Shown here: one piece after another, positions 17,153-25,457 of the stretch
Layout: each line of letters begins with the position of its first letter
How positions within the stretch are numbered: position 1 is the first letter of the stretch
Source of the DNA: Palsa-1447 sp964414785
Lineage (GTDB): Bacteria; Verrucomicrobiota; Verrucomicrobiia; Opitutales; Opitutaceae
Length of the DNA: 64,000 nt
Direction: 5' to 3'
NCBI GenBank assembly: GCA_964414785.1
Contig: CAYPXZ010000004.1
Location: 1-64,000, forward strand
Notes under the pieces: generated by a model
What the model saw: only the letters and a program-made list of their open reading frames with translations
Database searches by the model: none
Told to the model about the DNA's origin: nothing
Program-made: the position numbers and the translations under genes

Positions 17153-19054
17153 TCAAACTGCCGGCTTGGCCGTCAGGATCATCGCCTTGCCCCTGACCTT
17201 GCTGCTCTTCGCGAAGTAGTACCAGCCGTAGAGGCCCCAGGCGAACGCCACGCCGAGCGCGATGTACGGCTCCTTCACGCTCATCCCCGCGACGGTCCAG
17301 GGACCGATCAGGTAGAAGAGCATGCAGGCGAGGTTCGCCAGAAGCCCGAACACCGGCACCACGAGGTGCTTGAAGCCATTGAACATGTGGTGCTCGCGGA
17401 ATGCGACGATCGCGATGATGCAGGTCGTCATGTACAGTAGGAAGGTGCCGAAGTTGCTGATCAGCGTGATGATCAGGAGCGTGTTCGGCAGCTTGGCGTA
17501 CGTCTCCGGCGCGAAGATCCCGAAGCTGTACCAGATGTTGTGCTTGTCCAGGGCCGCAGGGGTTGTGCCCCCAAGGTAAACGGACACCGTGATGATCCCG
17601 ATGACGATCGAGATGATCGCCAGCGTCCAGATGGAGCGGTGGGGGGAGAGCGTCTTGCCGTGCAGCAGGCCGAAGTGCGAGGGCACCTCCTCATCCCTGC
17701 CCATGGCGTAGGTGACGCGGGCACCCGTGCTCAGGCAGGCGAGCGTCGTCCCGATGAGGGCGAGGAACACGGTGAAGGCCTGGACGAGCATGAAGGCGCG
17801 CCCGGCCTGGTAGCTCCCAAAGAGCCAGGTCCCGACGATCACCATCATGTCGCCTATGGGCGCCCCCGAGCCTGACGCCTGCGGAAGCGTGTAGCCGTTG
17901 TGGAGGAGGTAGTTCGCGGCGAAGTACTCGATCAGGTAGCACACGGCGCCCTGGATGACGAGCGAGAGGAGCACCGCGCGCCCGATGTCCTTCTTCGGGT
18001 TCTTGGCCTCCTCGCCCATGGCCGTCACCGACTCGAACCCGACGAGGATCAGGATCGCAACGCAGGCCTGGATGAAGACGAAGTTGAAGCTGTGCGGCCC
18101 GACCACGGACTTGGCAGTCGGGTGGAAGTTGAACGTCGTGATCTTGGTTGCGGGATCGGTCGTGTAGGCGTCGGCCATCTGGTAGCTCACGGTGAACGGT
18201 GCAGCGAGCTTCGGGTCCGTCACGGCCTTGCCGTCCTTGTCGGCCGGGACCGGATTGCCGTCCTTGTCGGTCTGGTCCGCCGTCTGGTAGACGATGTTCC
18301 CCTTGTCGTCCTTCGTCGGCTTGTTGTCCGCATCGAGGACGGGCATGGGCGCGCCCTTGTCATCCTTAACGGTGTCCTGGAAAACCTGATAGTTGACGGC
18401 GACGCCGTTCGAGAGGTGGTAGCCGACCGAGCCGTCCGTATGCTTGGTACGATACGCGATCGCCATCACCGAGAAGACCAGCAGCGCCGAGATCTGGATG
18501 ATGTTGATCGCCATGTTCACCGCCGTCGTGCCGGTGACCCCGCGGAACGCGATGTAGGCGACGAAGAGCGTGAACACGACGCAGAACAGGATCATGAACA
18601 GCGGACTGTCATATATGCCGCTGAACGTATCCGGAAAGAATTGGTTCAACAGGTAACTCGAGATCAGCGCCGTCACCCCGACCATGCACCCCGGGTAGAC
18701 CCAGTAGTAGAGATGGCTGGCCCAACCCGTGAAGAACTTCATCACGCGGGCAAACTTGAACGCCTTGCTCTTGGAGAGGAAGGCCTGCTCCGCGTAGAAA
18801 TATGACGAACCGGCGCCCGGATAGAGCTTCGAGAGCTCCGAGTAGCTGACCGCCGTGGCCAGGCACAGCAGGAGGGCGGCGACGATGCCAAACCACATGG
18901 ATGCTCCCGCCGCGGGCGCGCCGTAGAGGGCTTGCTCCTGGAAGGTGAGCCACAGGAACGCCCCGGGCGCGATCAGGGCCATCGCGTTGATGGTCAGGCC
19001 GGTGAGGCCCAGCGTGGGCTTCATCGTCGGTGTATTGGTGGTTGGGTCAGGCAT
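17153..19054 (-). CDS. APC-superfamily amino acid permease with a large hydrophilic insertion
   Basis: A 633-residue permease; typical APC members have 450-520. TM1 carries the substrate-helix signature INAMALIAPGAFLW and the SELSKLYPGAGSSYFY segment follows TM2. Around 12 TMs are visible. The extra length is a hydrophilic stretch of about 115 residues (about 203-320) between two helices, rich in Asp/Lys and containing DADNKPTKDDKGN and DKDGNPVPADKDGK, Asp-rich loops that look like cation-binding turns. Substrate unknown. It sits alone between two terminator/promoter regions, with a possible -24/-12 promoter and dyad elements upstream. Confidence 0.85.
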   Translation of the reverse strand: MPDPTTNTPTMKPTLGLTGLTINAMALIAPGAFLWLTFQEQALYGAPAAGASMWFGIVAALLLCLATAVSYSELSKLYPGAGSSYFYAEQAFLSKSKAFKFARVMKFFTGWASHLYYWVYPGCMVGVTALISSYLLNQFFPDTFSGIYDSPLFMILFCVVFTLFVAYIAFRGVTGTTAVNMAINIIQISALLVFSVMAIAYRTKHTDGSVGYHLSNGVAVNYQVFQDTVKDDKGAPMPVLDADNKPTKDDKGNIVYQTADQTDKDGNPVPADKDGKAVTDPKLAAPFTVSYQMADAYTTDPATKITTFNFHPTAKSVVGPHSFNFVFIQACVAILILVGFESVTAMGEEAKNPKKDIGRAVLLSLVIQGAVCYLIEYFAANYLLHNGYTLPQASGSGAPIGDMMVIVGTWLFGSYQAGRAFMLVQAFTVFLALIGTTLACLSTGARVTYAMGRDEEVPSHFGLLHGKTLSPHRSIWTLAIISIVIGIITVSVYLGGTTPAALDKHNIWYSFGIFAPETYAKLPNTLLIITLISNFGTFLLYMTTCIIAIVAFREHHMFNGFKHLVVPVFGLLANLACMLFYLIGPWTVAGMSVKEPYIALGVAFAWGLYGWYYFAKSSKVRGKAMILTAKPAV

Positions 19055-19162
19055 AGGTCGTGGGATTAGGCTGGAGCGTTCTGGGGGTGGTTGAGTTGGA
19101 TCAGGCGATCTGTCGTGACGTTGTGAGGTCTAAACGCGGATTTAATGTCCGCGGCCGTGATA

Positions 19163-19178
19163 AGCCGCTTGTGTGCCA
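19163..19178 (-). promoter_or_regulatory. Possible sigma-54 (-24/-12) promoter of the permease
   Basis: On the minus strand the 16-mer TGGCACACAAGCGGCT has a perfect -24 box (TGGCAC) and GC at the -12 position with correct N5 spacing; the TT of the consensus TTGCW is replaced by CG. It lies about 110 bp upstream of the permease ATG, and the TGTCAA-N-TTGACA dyad lies just upstream. One match to a short motif is weak evidence. Confidence 0.3.
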
Positions 19179-19185
19179 ACAGTTA

Positions 19186-19198
19186 TGTCAAATTGACA
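19186..19198. promoter_or_regulatory. TGTCAA-N-TTGACA operator-like dyad
   Basis: A perfect 6-bp inverted repeat around one central base, in the AT-rich region upstream of the amino acid permease. Both arms are also perfect -35 hexamers (TTGACA) for the two strands, but neither has a good -10 box at 16-18 bp. It may be a binding site for a dimeric regulator. Confidence 0.4.
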
Positions 19199-19388
19199 TT
19201 ATTTGTAATTGCCTGCCCATTAAACTTTTATCACGAACCCGAGGCCGTTCTCCCCGCGCCATCCCGGGCGTTAAATCCACGGATGACCGTATCCCGATAA
19301 AGGATGCCGGCGTAAAATCCGGGTTGGAAACGCCGTTGATCCCGCCAAACGCGGCGCCGTTGCGCGGGCCCTGCGGGATCCGGGGCTT

Positions 19389-20297
19389 CTATCCGAGGAC
19401 CAGCCCGGCCCTGAGGGCCGGAGCGGGCTCCGGGCGCCATTCCAAACGGGTGATTTCCAGAGCGCCGTCGCCGGTCGCCACGACGAGGGGTGAGACGCAG
19501 AGCACCTCCCCGGGCCGGCCCCGCTTCCCCAGGCTGGCCGGGGATTCCGGCTCGGCCCACCACACCATGAGGCGCGAGGGACCGGCGTCCGTGAATGCGC
19601 CGGGATAGGGGTCCGTCACCGCCCTGACCAGGTTGAAGATCTCACGCGAGGTCCGCGTCCAGTCGATGCGGCCGTCCTCGGGGGTGCGGCCCCCGAAATA
19701 CGTCGCCTTCGACACGTCCTGGGGCGTCTCGACCGCTCTCCCCGAGAGGAGCGCGTCGATCTGGCGGGCAAGCACCCTGCGCGCGCACGGCAGCACCTTT
19801 CGAAACGCCTGCTCGGCCGTGTCGCGAGGCCCGATGTCCACGCCCTCCTGGTCGACGATGTTCCCCGCGTCGGGCTCCTTCACCATCCGGTGCAGCGTCA
19901 TCCCGATCCGGGGCTCCCCGTGGAGGACGGCCCAGTTTATCGGCGCCCTGCCGCGGTACCTTGGGAGCAGGGAGCCGTGCATGTTGAACGCCCCGAGGGG
20001 CGCCATCCCGAGCACCTTCATGCCGATCATGTTCCTGTAGTAGACGGAGATCATGAGGTCGGGCCGCATCGCCGCGATCCGCTCCATCCACTCGGGGGTC
20101 CCCACCCTCTGCGGCGTGTGGACCGGGACGCCCCGGCCCCTCGCCGCGTCCGCGGGCGTCTTGAACCAGATCTTCTCGTTCGGGTTGTCCTCGTGGGTGA
20201 TGAGCGCGACGACGTTGTCCCCGCGCTCCAGGAGGAGCGAGAGGCAGTCGTGGCCGACCTCGCTGTAGCCGAAGAAGAGTATCCGGGGGCCGGGCAT
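19389..20297 (-). CDS. arnA: UDP-L-Ara4N formyltransferase, stand-alone N-terminal half of ArnA
   Basis: A 302-residue 10-formyl-tetrahydrofolate-dependent formyltransferase equivalent to the N-terminal domain of ArnA, which N-formylates UDP-L-Ara4N. The catalytic Asn105, His107 and Asp143 fall in FNMHGSLLPRYRGRAPINW and VKEPDAGNIV, lining up with ArnA Asn102, His104 and Asp140. The C-terminal subdomain is the usual OB-like fold (EILCVSP-like, EITRLEW). It is shorter than full ArnA (660 residues) because the decarboxylase domain is a separate gene at 7503-8540. It is the last gene of the arnTBCA operon, 15 bp after arnC. Confidence 0.93.
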   Translation of the reverse strand: MPGPRILFFGYSEVGHDCLSLLLERGDNVVALITHEDNPNEKIWFKTPADAARGRGVPVHTPQRVGTPEWMERIAAMRPDLMISVYYRNMIGMKVLGMAPLGAFNMHGSLLPRYRGRAPINWAVLHGEPRIGMTLHRMVKEPDAGNIVDQEGVDIGPRDTAEQAFRKVLPCARRVLARQIDALLSGRAVETPQDVSKATYFGGRTPEDGRIDWTRTSREIFNLVRAVTDPYPGAFTDAGPSRLMVWWAEPESPASLGKRGRPGEVLCVSPLVVATGDGALEITRLEWRPEPAPALRAGLVLG

Positions 20298-20312
20298 GCG
20301 CGGGCCGTCGAG

Positions 20313-21260
20313 CTATTCCTTGGCCTCGATCAATTCCCGCACGTAGTAGCGCTGGCGCGCCCGCACGACCTGGTAGGTCCGGCCCACGTATTCACCGATC
20401 AACCCGATGCCAGTCATGGCCACGCTTAGCAGGAACAGCACGATGGCCAGCAGCGTGAACACGCCGAAAGTCTCGCGGTCGAGGTTGAACACGAAGCGCC
20501 GCACAAGCAGCACGACCACCAGCGCGAAGCTCCCGAGTGAACTCAACCCGGCGAACATCGTGAAGTACTGCAGAGGCGCAATCGAAAAGCCGGTGATGAG
20601 GTCGAAGTTCAGACGAACGAGCCCATAGAACGAGTAGTTCGATACGCCCGCGTGGCGCTCCTCGTGCTTCACGCCCACCTCGGTCGGGTTCCCCGAGAAG
20701 CTGTAGGCGAGCGCCGGGATGAAGGTGTTGATCGCGCCGCTGCGGACGATGGCCTCGATGATGGGGCGCCTGTAGGCGCGCAGCATGCAGCCCTGGTCCG
20801 TCATCTCGATCGACGTCGTGGACTTGCGGACGCCGTTGATGATCCGCGACGCGACGGTGCGGAACAGGCTGTCCTTTCGGTTGATCCTGAAGCCGCCGAC
20901 GTAGTCGTGCCCGGCGTCGATCAGCACGAGGAGCTTCGGGATCTCCTCAGGGGGGTTCTGCAGATCGGCGTCGAGCGTCACGATGACCTGGCCGCGGACC
21001 CGCTCGAACGCCGCCATGATCGCCATGTGCTGGCCGTAGTTCGCGTTGAAGTCGATGACCCGCGTCACCTGGGGCCGGGCCGCGTACTGGGCCTTCAGGA
21101 GATCGAGCGACTTGTCGGCGCTGCCGTCGTTCGTGAAGATGACCTCGTAGGTGCGGCCGAGCCCGTCGAGCACCGGATAGAGCCTCGAGAAGAGGAGCGG
21201 GAGGTTGAGCTCCTCGTTGTAGACCGGGATGACGACGGACAGGTCGGGCGCGGTGCTCAT
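20313..21260 (-). CDS. arnC: Undecaprenyl-phosphate L-Ara4FN transferase ArnC
   Basis: A 315-residue GT2 glycosyltransferase that loads formylated Ara4N onto undecaprenyl phosphate. The N-terminal GT-A domain begins SVVIPVYNEELNLP and has the DADLQNPPEEIP metal/nucleotide motif and a QGCMLRAYRR segment; two TM helices (about 230-250 and 265-290) precede a Tyr/Arg-rich tail (RTYQVVRARQRYYVRE). The length and the two TMs match ArnC. Dolichol-phosphate-mannose-synthase-like enzymes share this plan, but the position between arnB and arnA supports ArnC. Its ATG overlaps the arnB stop (ATGA). Confidence 0.92.
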   Translation of the reverse strand: MSTAPDLSVVIPVYNEELNLPLLFSRLYPVLDGLGRTYEVIFTNDGSADKSLDLLKAQYAARPQVTRVIDFNANYGQHMAIMAAFERVRGQVIVTLDADLQNPPEEIPKLLVLIDAGHDYVGGFRINRKDSLFRTVASRIINGVRKSTTSIEMTDQGCMLRAYRRPIIEAIVRSGAINTFIPALAYSFSGNPTEVGVKHEERHAGVSNYSFYGLVRLNFDLITGFSIAPLQYFTMFAGLSSLGSFALVVVLLVRRFVFNLDRETFGVFTLLAIVLFLLSVAMTGIGLIGEYVGRTYQVVRARQRYYVRELIEAKE

Positions 21261-22447
21261 GTCTTTAGGTGGCTTTCCAGGCAGGCCGCAAGCGAGCGGA
21301 CGACCCGGGCGACGTCGGAGCGGGCCATGGCGGGGAAGAGCGGGAGGGTCAGGATGTTGCGCCCGGCGTATTCCGCGCCGGGGAAATCCCCGTCCTTGAA
21401 CCCCATCCTCCGGTAGAGCGCGAAGAGGTGGATCGCCGGGTAGTGGACGCCCGTGCCGATTCCCCCCGCGTGGAGCTCCTCCATGATCCTGGCGCGCGGT
21501 GCGTCCAGCCGGGCCTCCGGGAGCATGACCTGGAACATGTGCCAGTTCGAGTCGGTGAAGTTCGCGGGCGGAAGCCCGAGGCCGAGCGCGCGGACGGCCG
21601 GCCGGTCGAACTCCTCGAAGTAGGCGCGGGCGAGGTCGCGGCGCTTCGCCGTGAACTCGTCCAGGTGCGGCAGCTGCCCGAGGCCGATCCGGGCGGCGAT
21701 GTCGGTCATGTTGTACTTCCCGCCCACGAGCTCGACCTCCATCCCGTCATGGCCCGTCCGGACGACGCCCTGGAGGCGGTACTGCTCCGCAAGCTTCGCC
21801 TCGCCCTCGTCGTTAACGACGAGGCACCCGCCCTCCGAGGTCGTGATGTTCTTGTTCGCATGGAAGCTGAACGAGACAAAGTCGCCGAACGACCCGATGC
21901 GCCTCCCCTTCCAGGTGCTGCCGAAGGACTGCGCGGCGTCCTCGACGACGCGCAGGTTGTGCCTCTTCGCGAGTGCGGCCAGCCGGTCGCGGTCGACCGG
22001 CAGCCCGGCCAGGTCGACGGTGATGATCGCGCGCGTGCGCGGGGTGATGGCCCTCTCGGCCTTCTCCAGGTCGATCAGCCGGGTCGCGGGGTCGATGTCC
22101 ACGAACACGGGCTTCGCGCCGACCTCGAGGACCACGTTGCTCGTGGCGACCCAGGAGAGGGGCGTCGTGATCACCTCGTCGCCCGCCTTCACGCCGGCGA
22201 TCCGCAGGGCGATCTCCATCGTGCAGGTGCCGGAATTGAACGCCCGCACCGGCCTCCCGCCGAAGAACTCGGAGAGCTTCGCCTCGAAGGCCCTTACCTG
22301 GGGGCCCGAGGAGATCCAGCCCGAGCGCATCACCTCGGCCACGCCGGCCACGGTCGCATCATCGATCGTCGGGCGCGTGAACGGGAGGAAAGGCTCCACG
22401 GGCCTGGGAGGGGTTGCTGCGGCGGGCGAGGGCATTGCGGGGGGCAT
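21257..22447 (-). CDS. arnB: UDP-L-Ara4O aminotransferase ArnB
   Basis: A 396-residue DegT/DnrJ/EryC1-family PLP enzyme that converts UDP-L-Ara4O to UDP-L-Ara4N using glutamate. The PLP lysine is Lys199 in SFHANKNITTSEGG, nearly identical to ArnB around its Lys188; VVEDAAQSFGSTWKG carries the PLP-ring and phosphate contacts and TPLSWVATSNVVLEVGAKPV is typical. The start may be ATG 22447 or ATG 22435; neither has a clear ribosome-binding site. It starts 22 bp after arnT and overlaps arnC by 4 bp. Confidence 0.93.
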   Translation of the reverse strand: MPPAMPSPAAATPPRPVEPFLPFTRPTIDDATVAGVAEVMRSGWISSGPQVRAFEAKLSEFFGGRPVRAFNSGTCTMEIALRIAGVKAGDEVITTPLSWVATSNVVLEVGAKPVFVDIDPATRLIDLEKAERAITPRTRAIITVDLAGLPVDRDRLAALAKRHNLRVVEDAAQSFGSTWKGRRIGSFGDFVSFSFHANKNITTSEGGCLVVNDEGEAKLAEQYRLQGVVRTGHDGMEVELVGGKYNMTDIAARIGLGQLPHLDEFTAKRRDLARAYFEEFDRPAVRALGLGLPPANFTDSNWHMFQVMLPEARLDAPRARIMEELHAGGIGTGVHYPAIHLFALYRRMGFKDGDFPGAEYAGRNILTLPLFPAMARSDVARVVRSLAACLESHLKT

Positions 22448-22469
22448 TCTGGGGGGTGACAGCGAATCC

Positions 22470-24167
22470 TCAAGGCTGGTTGCTGAAAAGATAGTGGTGC
22501 GGGCCCGTGGCCACCAGGTGGTAGTGGAAGGCCGGGTCCGTGAAAAGCTCGGCCGCGTCGCGGATCCGGGCCACCGCGAAGACGCGGCCCGGCCCGGCCC
22601 ACTGCCTTCGGAATTCCTCGTCGCCAATGAACCGCTCCTGCCTCTGCGCCGGGTCCAAGAACTGGAGCTCAAGCTCGTCGGTGTAGTGGACGAGCCCGAC
22701 CACCCCTCCCGTGTAGTAGGTGAAGTCGTGGAAGAAGCCGTGGTAGTGGTACACGCGGTCCCCCGGTCGCACGGCCGTGCGCGCCGCGAGCGCGACCTCC
22801 TTCGTGCTCCTCACGTCGATGACGGGCATCGCGAAGAGGAGGACGCCGATCAGCACCACGAGGGTCCCCGCCATCGCGGTCACCGCCCCGCGCGCGGCGG
22901 CGTCGCCGCGCTGGATCATGGCCCTGAGGCCCCCCACGCAGAGAACCGCCGCCAGGACGAAGGCGTACGGCCTGAGTTCCGCGGCCTGGGCCGCGTCGCG
23001 GATGAGCCCGGGCTTGAGGACCGCGACGCAAAGCGCCGCGGCCAGGAGGCCGCAGAGGAAGCCGAACACCCTCAGGCCCGTCCTCATCCGCGCGAACGCG
23101 CCCTCCGAGGCGAGGGTCGCGGAGAGCCAACTGCCGACGATCACCGCGAGCGGGGGAAAGACCGGCAGGATGTAGGGGATCAGCTTCGACTTGGAGGCGC
23201 TGAAGAAGAGGAAGATGAAGCCCGCCCAGATCGCCAGGAACCACGCCTCGGAGCGCTCCCTTCGCCGGGCCCAGCCCCCGGCGAGCGAATCGCGCATCGA
23301 GGACCACAGGAAGCCCGTCCAGGGGAAGAGCCCGAGGACGAGGATCGGGACGAACCACCAGAAGGGCTCGAACCGTCCGTGGCTTTTGTCCGCGTACCGC
23401 TGGAAATGCTCGTAGATGATATAGAAGTGGGCCCATCCCGGGTTCCTTCCCGAGACGAGGACGTGCCAGGGCGCCGCGATCGCCAGGAAGATCATGGAGC
23501 CGCTCGGCAGGTACAGAGGCCAGAGCCTTCTCCACTGGTTGAGGAGGAGGACCCAGAGGAACATGACGGCGCCCGTGATCAGGAAGCCCATGAGGCCCTT
23601 GGTGAGGGTGGCCAGGGCCGCGCTCGCGTAGAGCCCGTAGAAGAGCCAGCGCCGGGTGCGGCCCGGCTCCTCCCGCATCCCAAGGATGAAGCAGAAGAGG
23701 GTCGCCGCCATGAGCACCGAGACCGCCATGTCCAGGGTCACCATGTGCCCCAGGGCCAGGTAAAGGAGTGAGGTCCCGAGGACGACCGCCGACCAGAATC
23801 CCGCGTCGCGGCCGTAGAGGCGGCGGCCGGCGGCGTAGGTCGCAAGGATGCCCGCGATCCCGAAGAGGGCCGGGGCGAGCCGCACGGACCACTCGCTCGG
23901 CCCGAAGGCCTCCTCGCAGACCGCGACGGCCCAGTACATGAGCGGCGGCTTCTCGAAGTAAGGGACCCCGTTGAGCCGGGGGGTGACCCAGTCCCCGCTG
24001 GCCACCATCTCCCTGGGAACCTCGGCGTAGCGGCCCTCGTCGGGATTGAGCAGAGGGGCGCTCCCGAGCCGCCAGGCGAACAACGCCCCGAACAGCGCCG
24101 CGATCAGCAGGAGGTCGTGCCGCCATGACTTGTCGGCGGGCGATGGTGTCGGGGCCGTTGGACTCAC
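22470..24167 (-). CDS. arnT: Lipid A L-Ara4N transferase ArnT
   Basis: A 565-residue GT83 integral membrane glycosyltransferase that moves Ara4N from undecaprenyl phosphate to lipid A phosphate in the periplasm. The first periplasmic loop has the catalytic Asp-Glu motif NPDEGRYAEVPREM and YFEKPPLMYWA, both hallmarks of ArnT and PMT-type (GT-C) enzymes. About 11-12 TMs follow, with KSKLIPYILPVFPPLA and a C-terminal periplasmic domain. Related GT83 enzymes use other polyprenyl sugars, but the downstream arnB-arnC-arnA genes make ArnT the best assignment. It leads the operon and is divergent from holA across 112 bp. Confidence 0.92.
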   Translation of the reverse strand: MSPTAPTPSPADKSWRHDLLLIAALFGALFAWRLGSAPLLNPDEGRYAEVPREMVASGDWVTPRLNGVPYFEKPPLMYWAVAVCEEAFGPSEWSVRLAPALFGIAGILATYAAGRRLYGRDAGFWSAVVLGTSLLYLALGHMVTLDMAVSVLMAATLFCFILGMREEPGRTRRWLFYGLYASAALATLTKGLMGFLITGAVMFLWVLLLNQWRRLWPLYLPSGSMIFLAIAAPWHVLVSGRNPGWAHFYIIYEHFQRYADKSHGRFEPFWWFVPILVLGLFPWTGFLWSSMRDSLAGGWARRRERSEAWFLAIWAGFIFLFFSASKSKLIPYILPVFPPLAVIVGSWLSATLASEGAFARMRTGLRVFGFLCGLLAAALCVAVLKPGLIRDAAQAAELRPYAFVLAAVLCVGGLRAMIQRGDAAARGAVTAMAGTLVVLIGVLLFAMPVIDVRSTKEVALAARTAVRPGDRVYHYHGFFHDFTYYTGGVVGLVHYTDELELQFLDPAQRQERFIGDEEFRRQWAGPGRVFAVARIRDAAELFTDPAFHYHLVATGPHHYLFSNQP

Positions 24168-24279
24168 GGGCTGGACCTAGGGGCTAAGCGCTATCCACGC
24201 AAGTCTATGGGAGCGAGGGGCCGGCGCCGGGCCGGTTTTCAATTGAGCCCGCGCCGGCCTTCCGGTCGAATCCCGCCCC

Positions 24280-25401
24280 ATGCCCGCCGCCACCCGCAAC
24301 TTCTCGTTCATCTGCGGGCAGGATGACTTCCTCGTCGGGCGCATGGGCAGGAAGCGCTTCGACGAGCTTGCGGGGGACTCGACCGACGAGTTCTCGCGCG
24401 AGGTCGTCAACGGGTTCGCGGCCAACGTCGACGAGGTCGAGAGCGCCGTGAACCGCTTCCGCGAGGCGGTCCAGACCGTGCCCATGTTCGGGGGCCGGCG
24501 CGTCGTGTGGCTCAAGGATGTCAATTTCCTGGCGGACTCGGTGACGGGAAAGGCCGAGACGACGCTCAAGTGCGTCGAGGACCTCCAGCAGCTGCTCGGT
24601 TCGGTGAACCCCGAGGAGTCGGCCGTCCTGATCACGGCCGCCCCGGTCGACCGGCGGCGCTCGTTCGCCAAGTGGTGCGAGAAGAACGCCGACTTCGCCC
24701 TGGCGGACGGCGGCGAGGACGCCGAGGGGTTGGGCCCGGTCGTGCTGGCCGAGGCGGGCGCGATCGGGGTCACGTTCGGGCCGGGCGCCCTGGAGCTCTT
24801 GCTCGCGAAGATCGGGGCCAACACCCGGCTCCTGGTCGAGGAGGTCCATAAGCTGGCCGCGCACGCAGCCGACGGCGCGGTGATCGACGAGGCGAGCGTG
24901 GCCGAGATGAGCCCCAACGCGGCGCAGGGCGACTTCTTCGAGACGGCGGACGCCTTCTTCAGCGGCGACCTCCAGTGGACGCTCGCCTCGCTCAGAAGGC
25001 ACTTCTTCGCCGGCGGGGACGCGAGGCCGGTCCTGGCGGCACTTCAGAACCGCAACCGGATCCTGATCCAGGTGCGGGCGCTTGCGGACGCCGGGGACGT
25101 GAGGGTCGGCCCCCGGGGCGTCGACGGGCTCCAGCGGGCGGGCGAGGCGCACGGGCCCAAGTTCGGCGAGGCGGTCGCCGAGAAGAGCTCCTTCAACGTC
25201 TTCACGCAGAACCCCTGGTACGTCGGCAAGCTCGCGGGCTCGGGCCCCTTGCCCTCGCTGCGCCGGCTCATCGACAACCAGAGGGAGTTCATCAACGCGT
25301 TCGAGGAGATCATCCGGCGTCCCGACGAGCAGGCGGAGGTGCTGCGCGACCTCGCAGTCCGCTGCCTCGCGACCCCCGCCGCCAGGGCCGTTCCGGCCTG
25401 A
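24280..25401 (+). CDS. holA: DNA polymerase III delta subunit HolA
   Basis: A 373-residue clamp-loader delta subunit. Typical landmarks: FICGQDDFLVGRMGRKRF near the N-terminus, the NFRE/PMFGGRRVVWLKD segment, LLLAKIGANTRLLVEEVHKLA (delta family NDL-x-L-E-K region), and the C-terminal helical collar domain with LAALQNRNRILIQVRAL and WYVGKL. Delta opens the beta clamp during loading. Sequence is divergent from the E. coli protein but length and motif order fit. It is divergent from arnT and 56 bp upstream of purB. Confidence 0.85.
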   Translation: MPAATRNFSFICGQDDFLVGRMGRKRFDELAGDSTDEFSREVVNGFAANVDEVESAVNRFREAVQTVPMFGGRRVVWLKDVNFLADSVTGKAETTLKCVEDLQQLLGSVNPEESAVLITAAPVDRRRSFAKWCEKNADFALADGGEDAEGLGPVVLAEAGAIGVTFGPGALELLLAKIGANTRLLVEEVHKLAAHAADGAVIDEASVAEMSPNAAQGDFFETADAFFSGDLQWTLASLRRHFFAGGDARPVLAALQNRNRILIQVRALADAGDVRVGPRGVDGLQRAGEAHGPKFGEAVAEKSSFNVFTQNPWYVGKLAGSGPLPSLRRLIDNQREFINAFEEIIRRPDEQAEVLRDLAVRCLATPAARAVPA

Positions 25402-25457
25402 CCTCAAGCTTTTCAAGTGGCGTTCGCCGGAGGTCGGGCTTTACTGGGCGGCTTGCC

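Larger units (their letters stand above)
19055..19388. other. 334-bp non-coding region upstream of the permease
   Basis: No gene is visible. The half nearest the permease is a likely 5' leader and promoter region with two dyads: CGCGGA-N7-TCCGCG (19135-19153) and TGTCAA-N-TTGACA (19186-19198). The part from 19200 to 19388 lies just beyond the stop of the arnA formyltransferase gene and shows no clear terminator. Locally AT-rich sequence (19180-19235) supports promoter activity. Confidence 0.5.

Noticed and set aside
6008..24167. arnE/arnF flippase and ugd genes
   Set aside because: Looked for small EmrE-like membrane proteins and a UDP-glucose dehydrogenase in and around both arn loci; none is present in the window.
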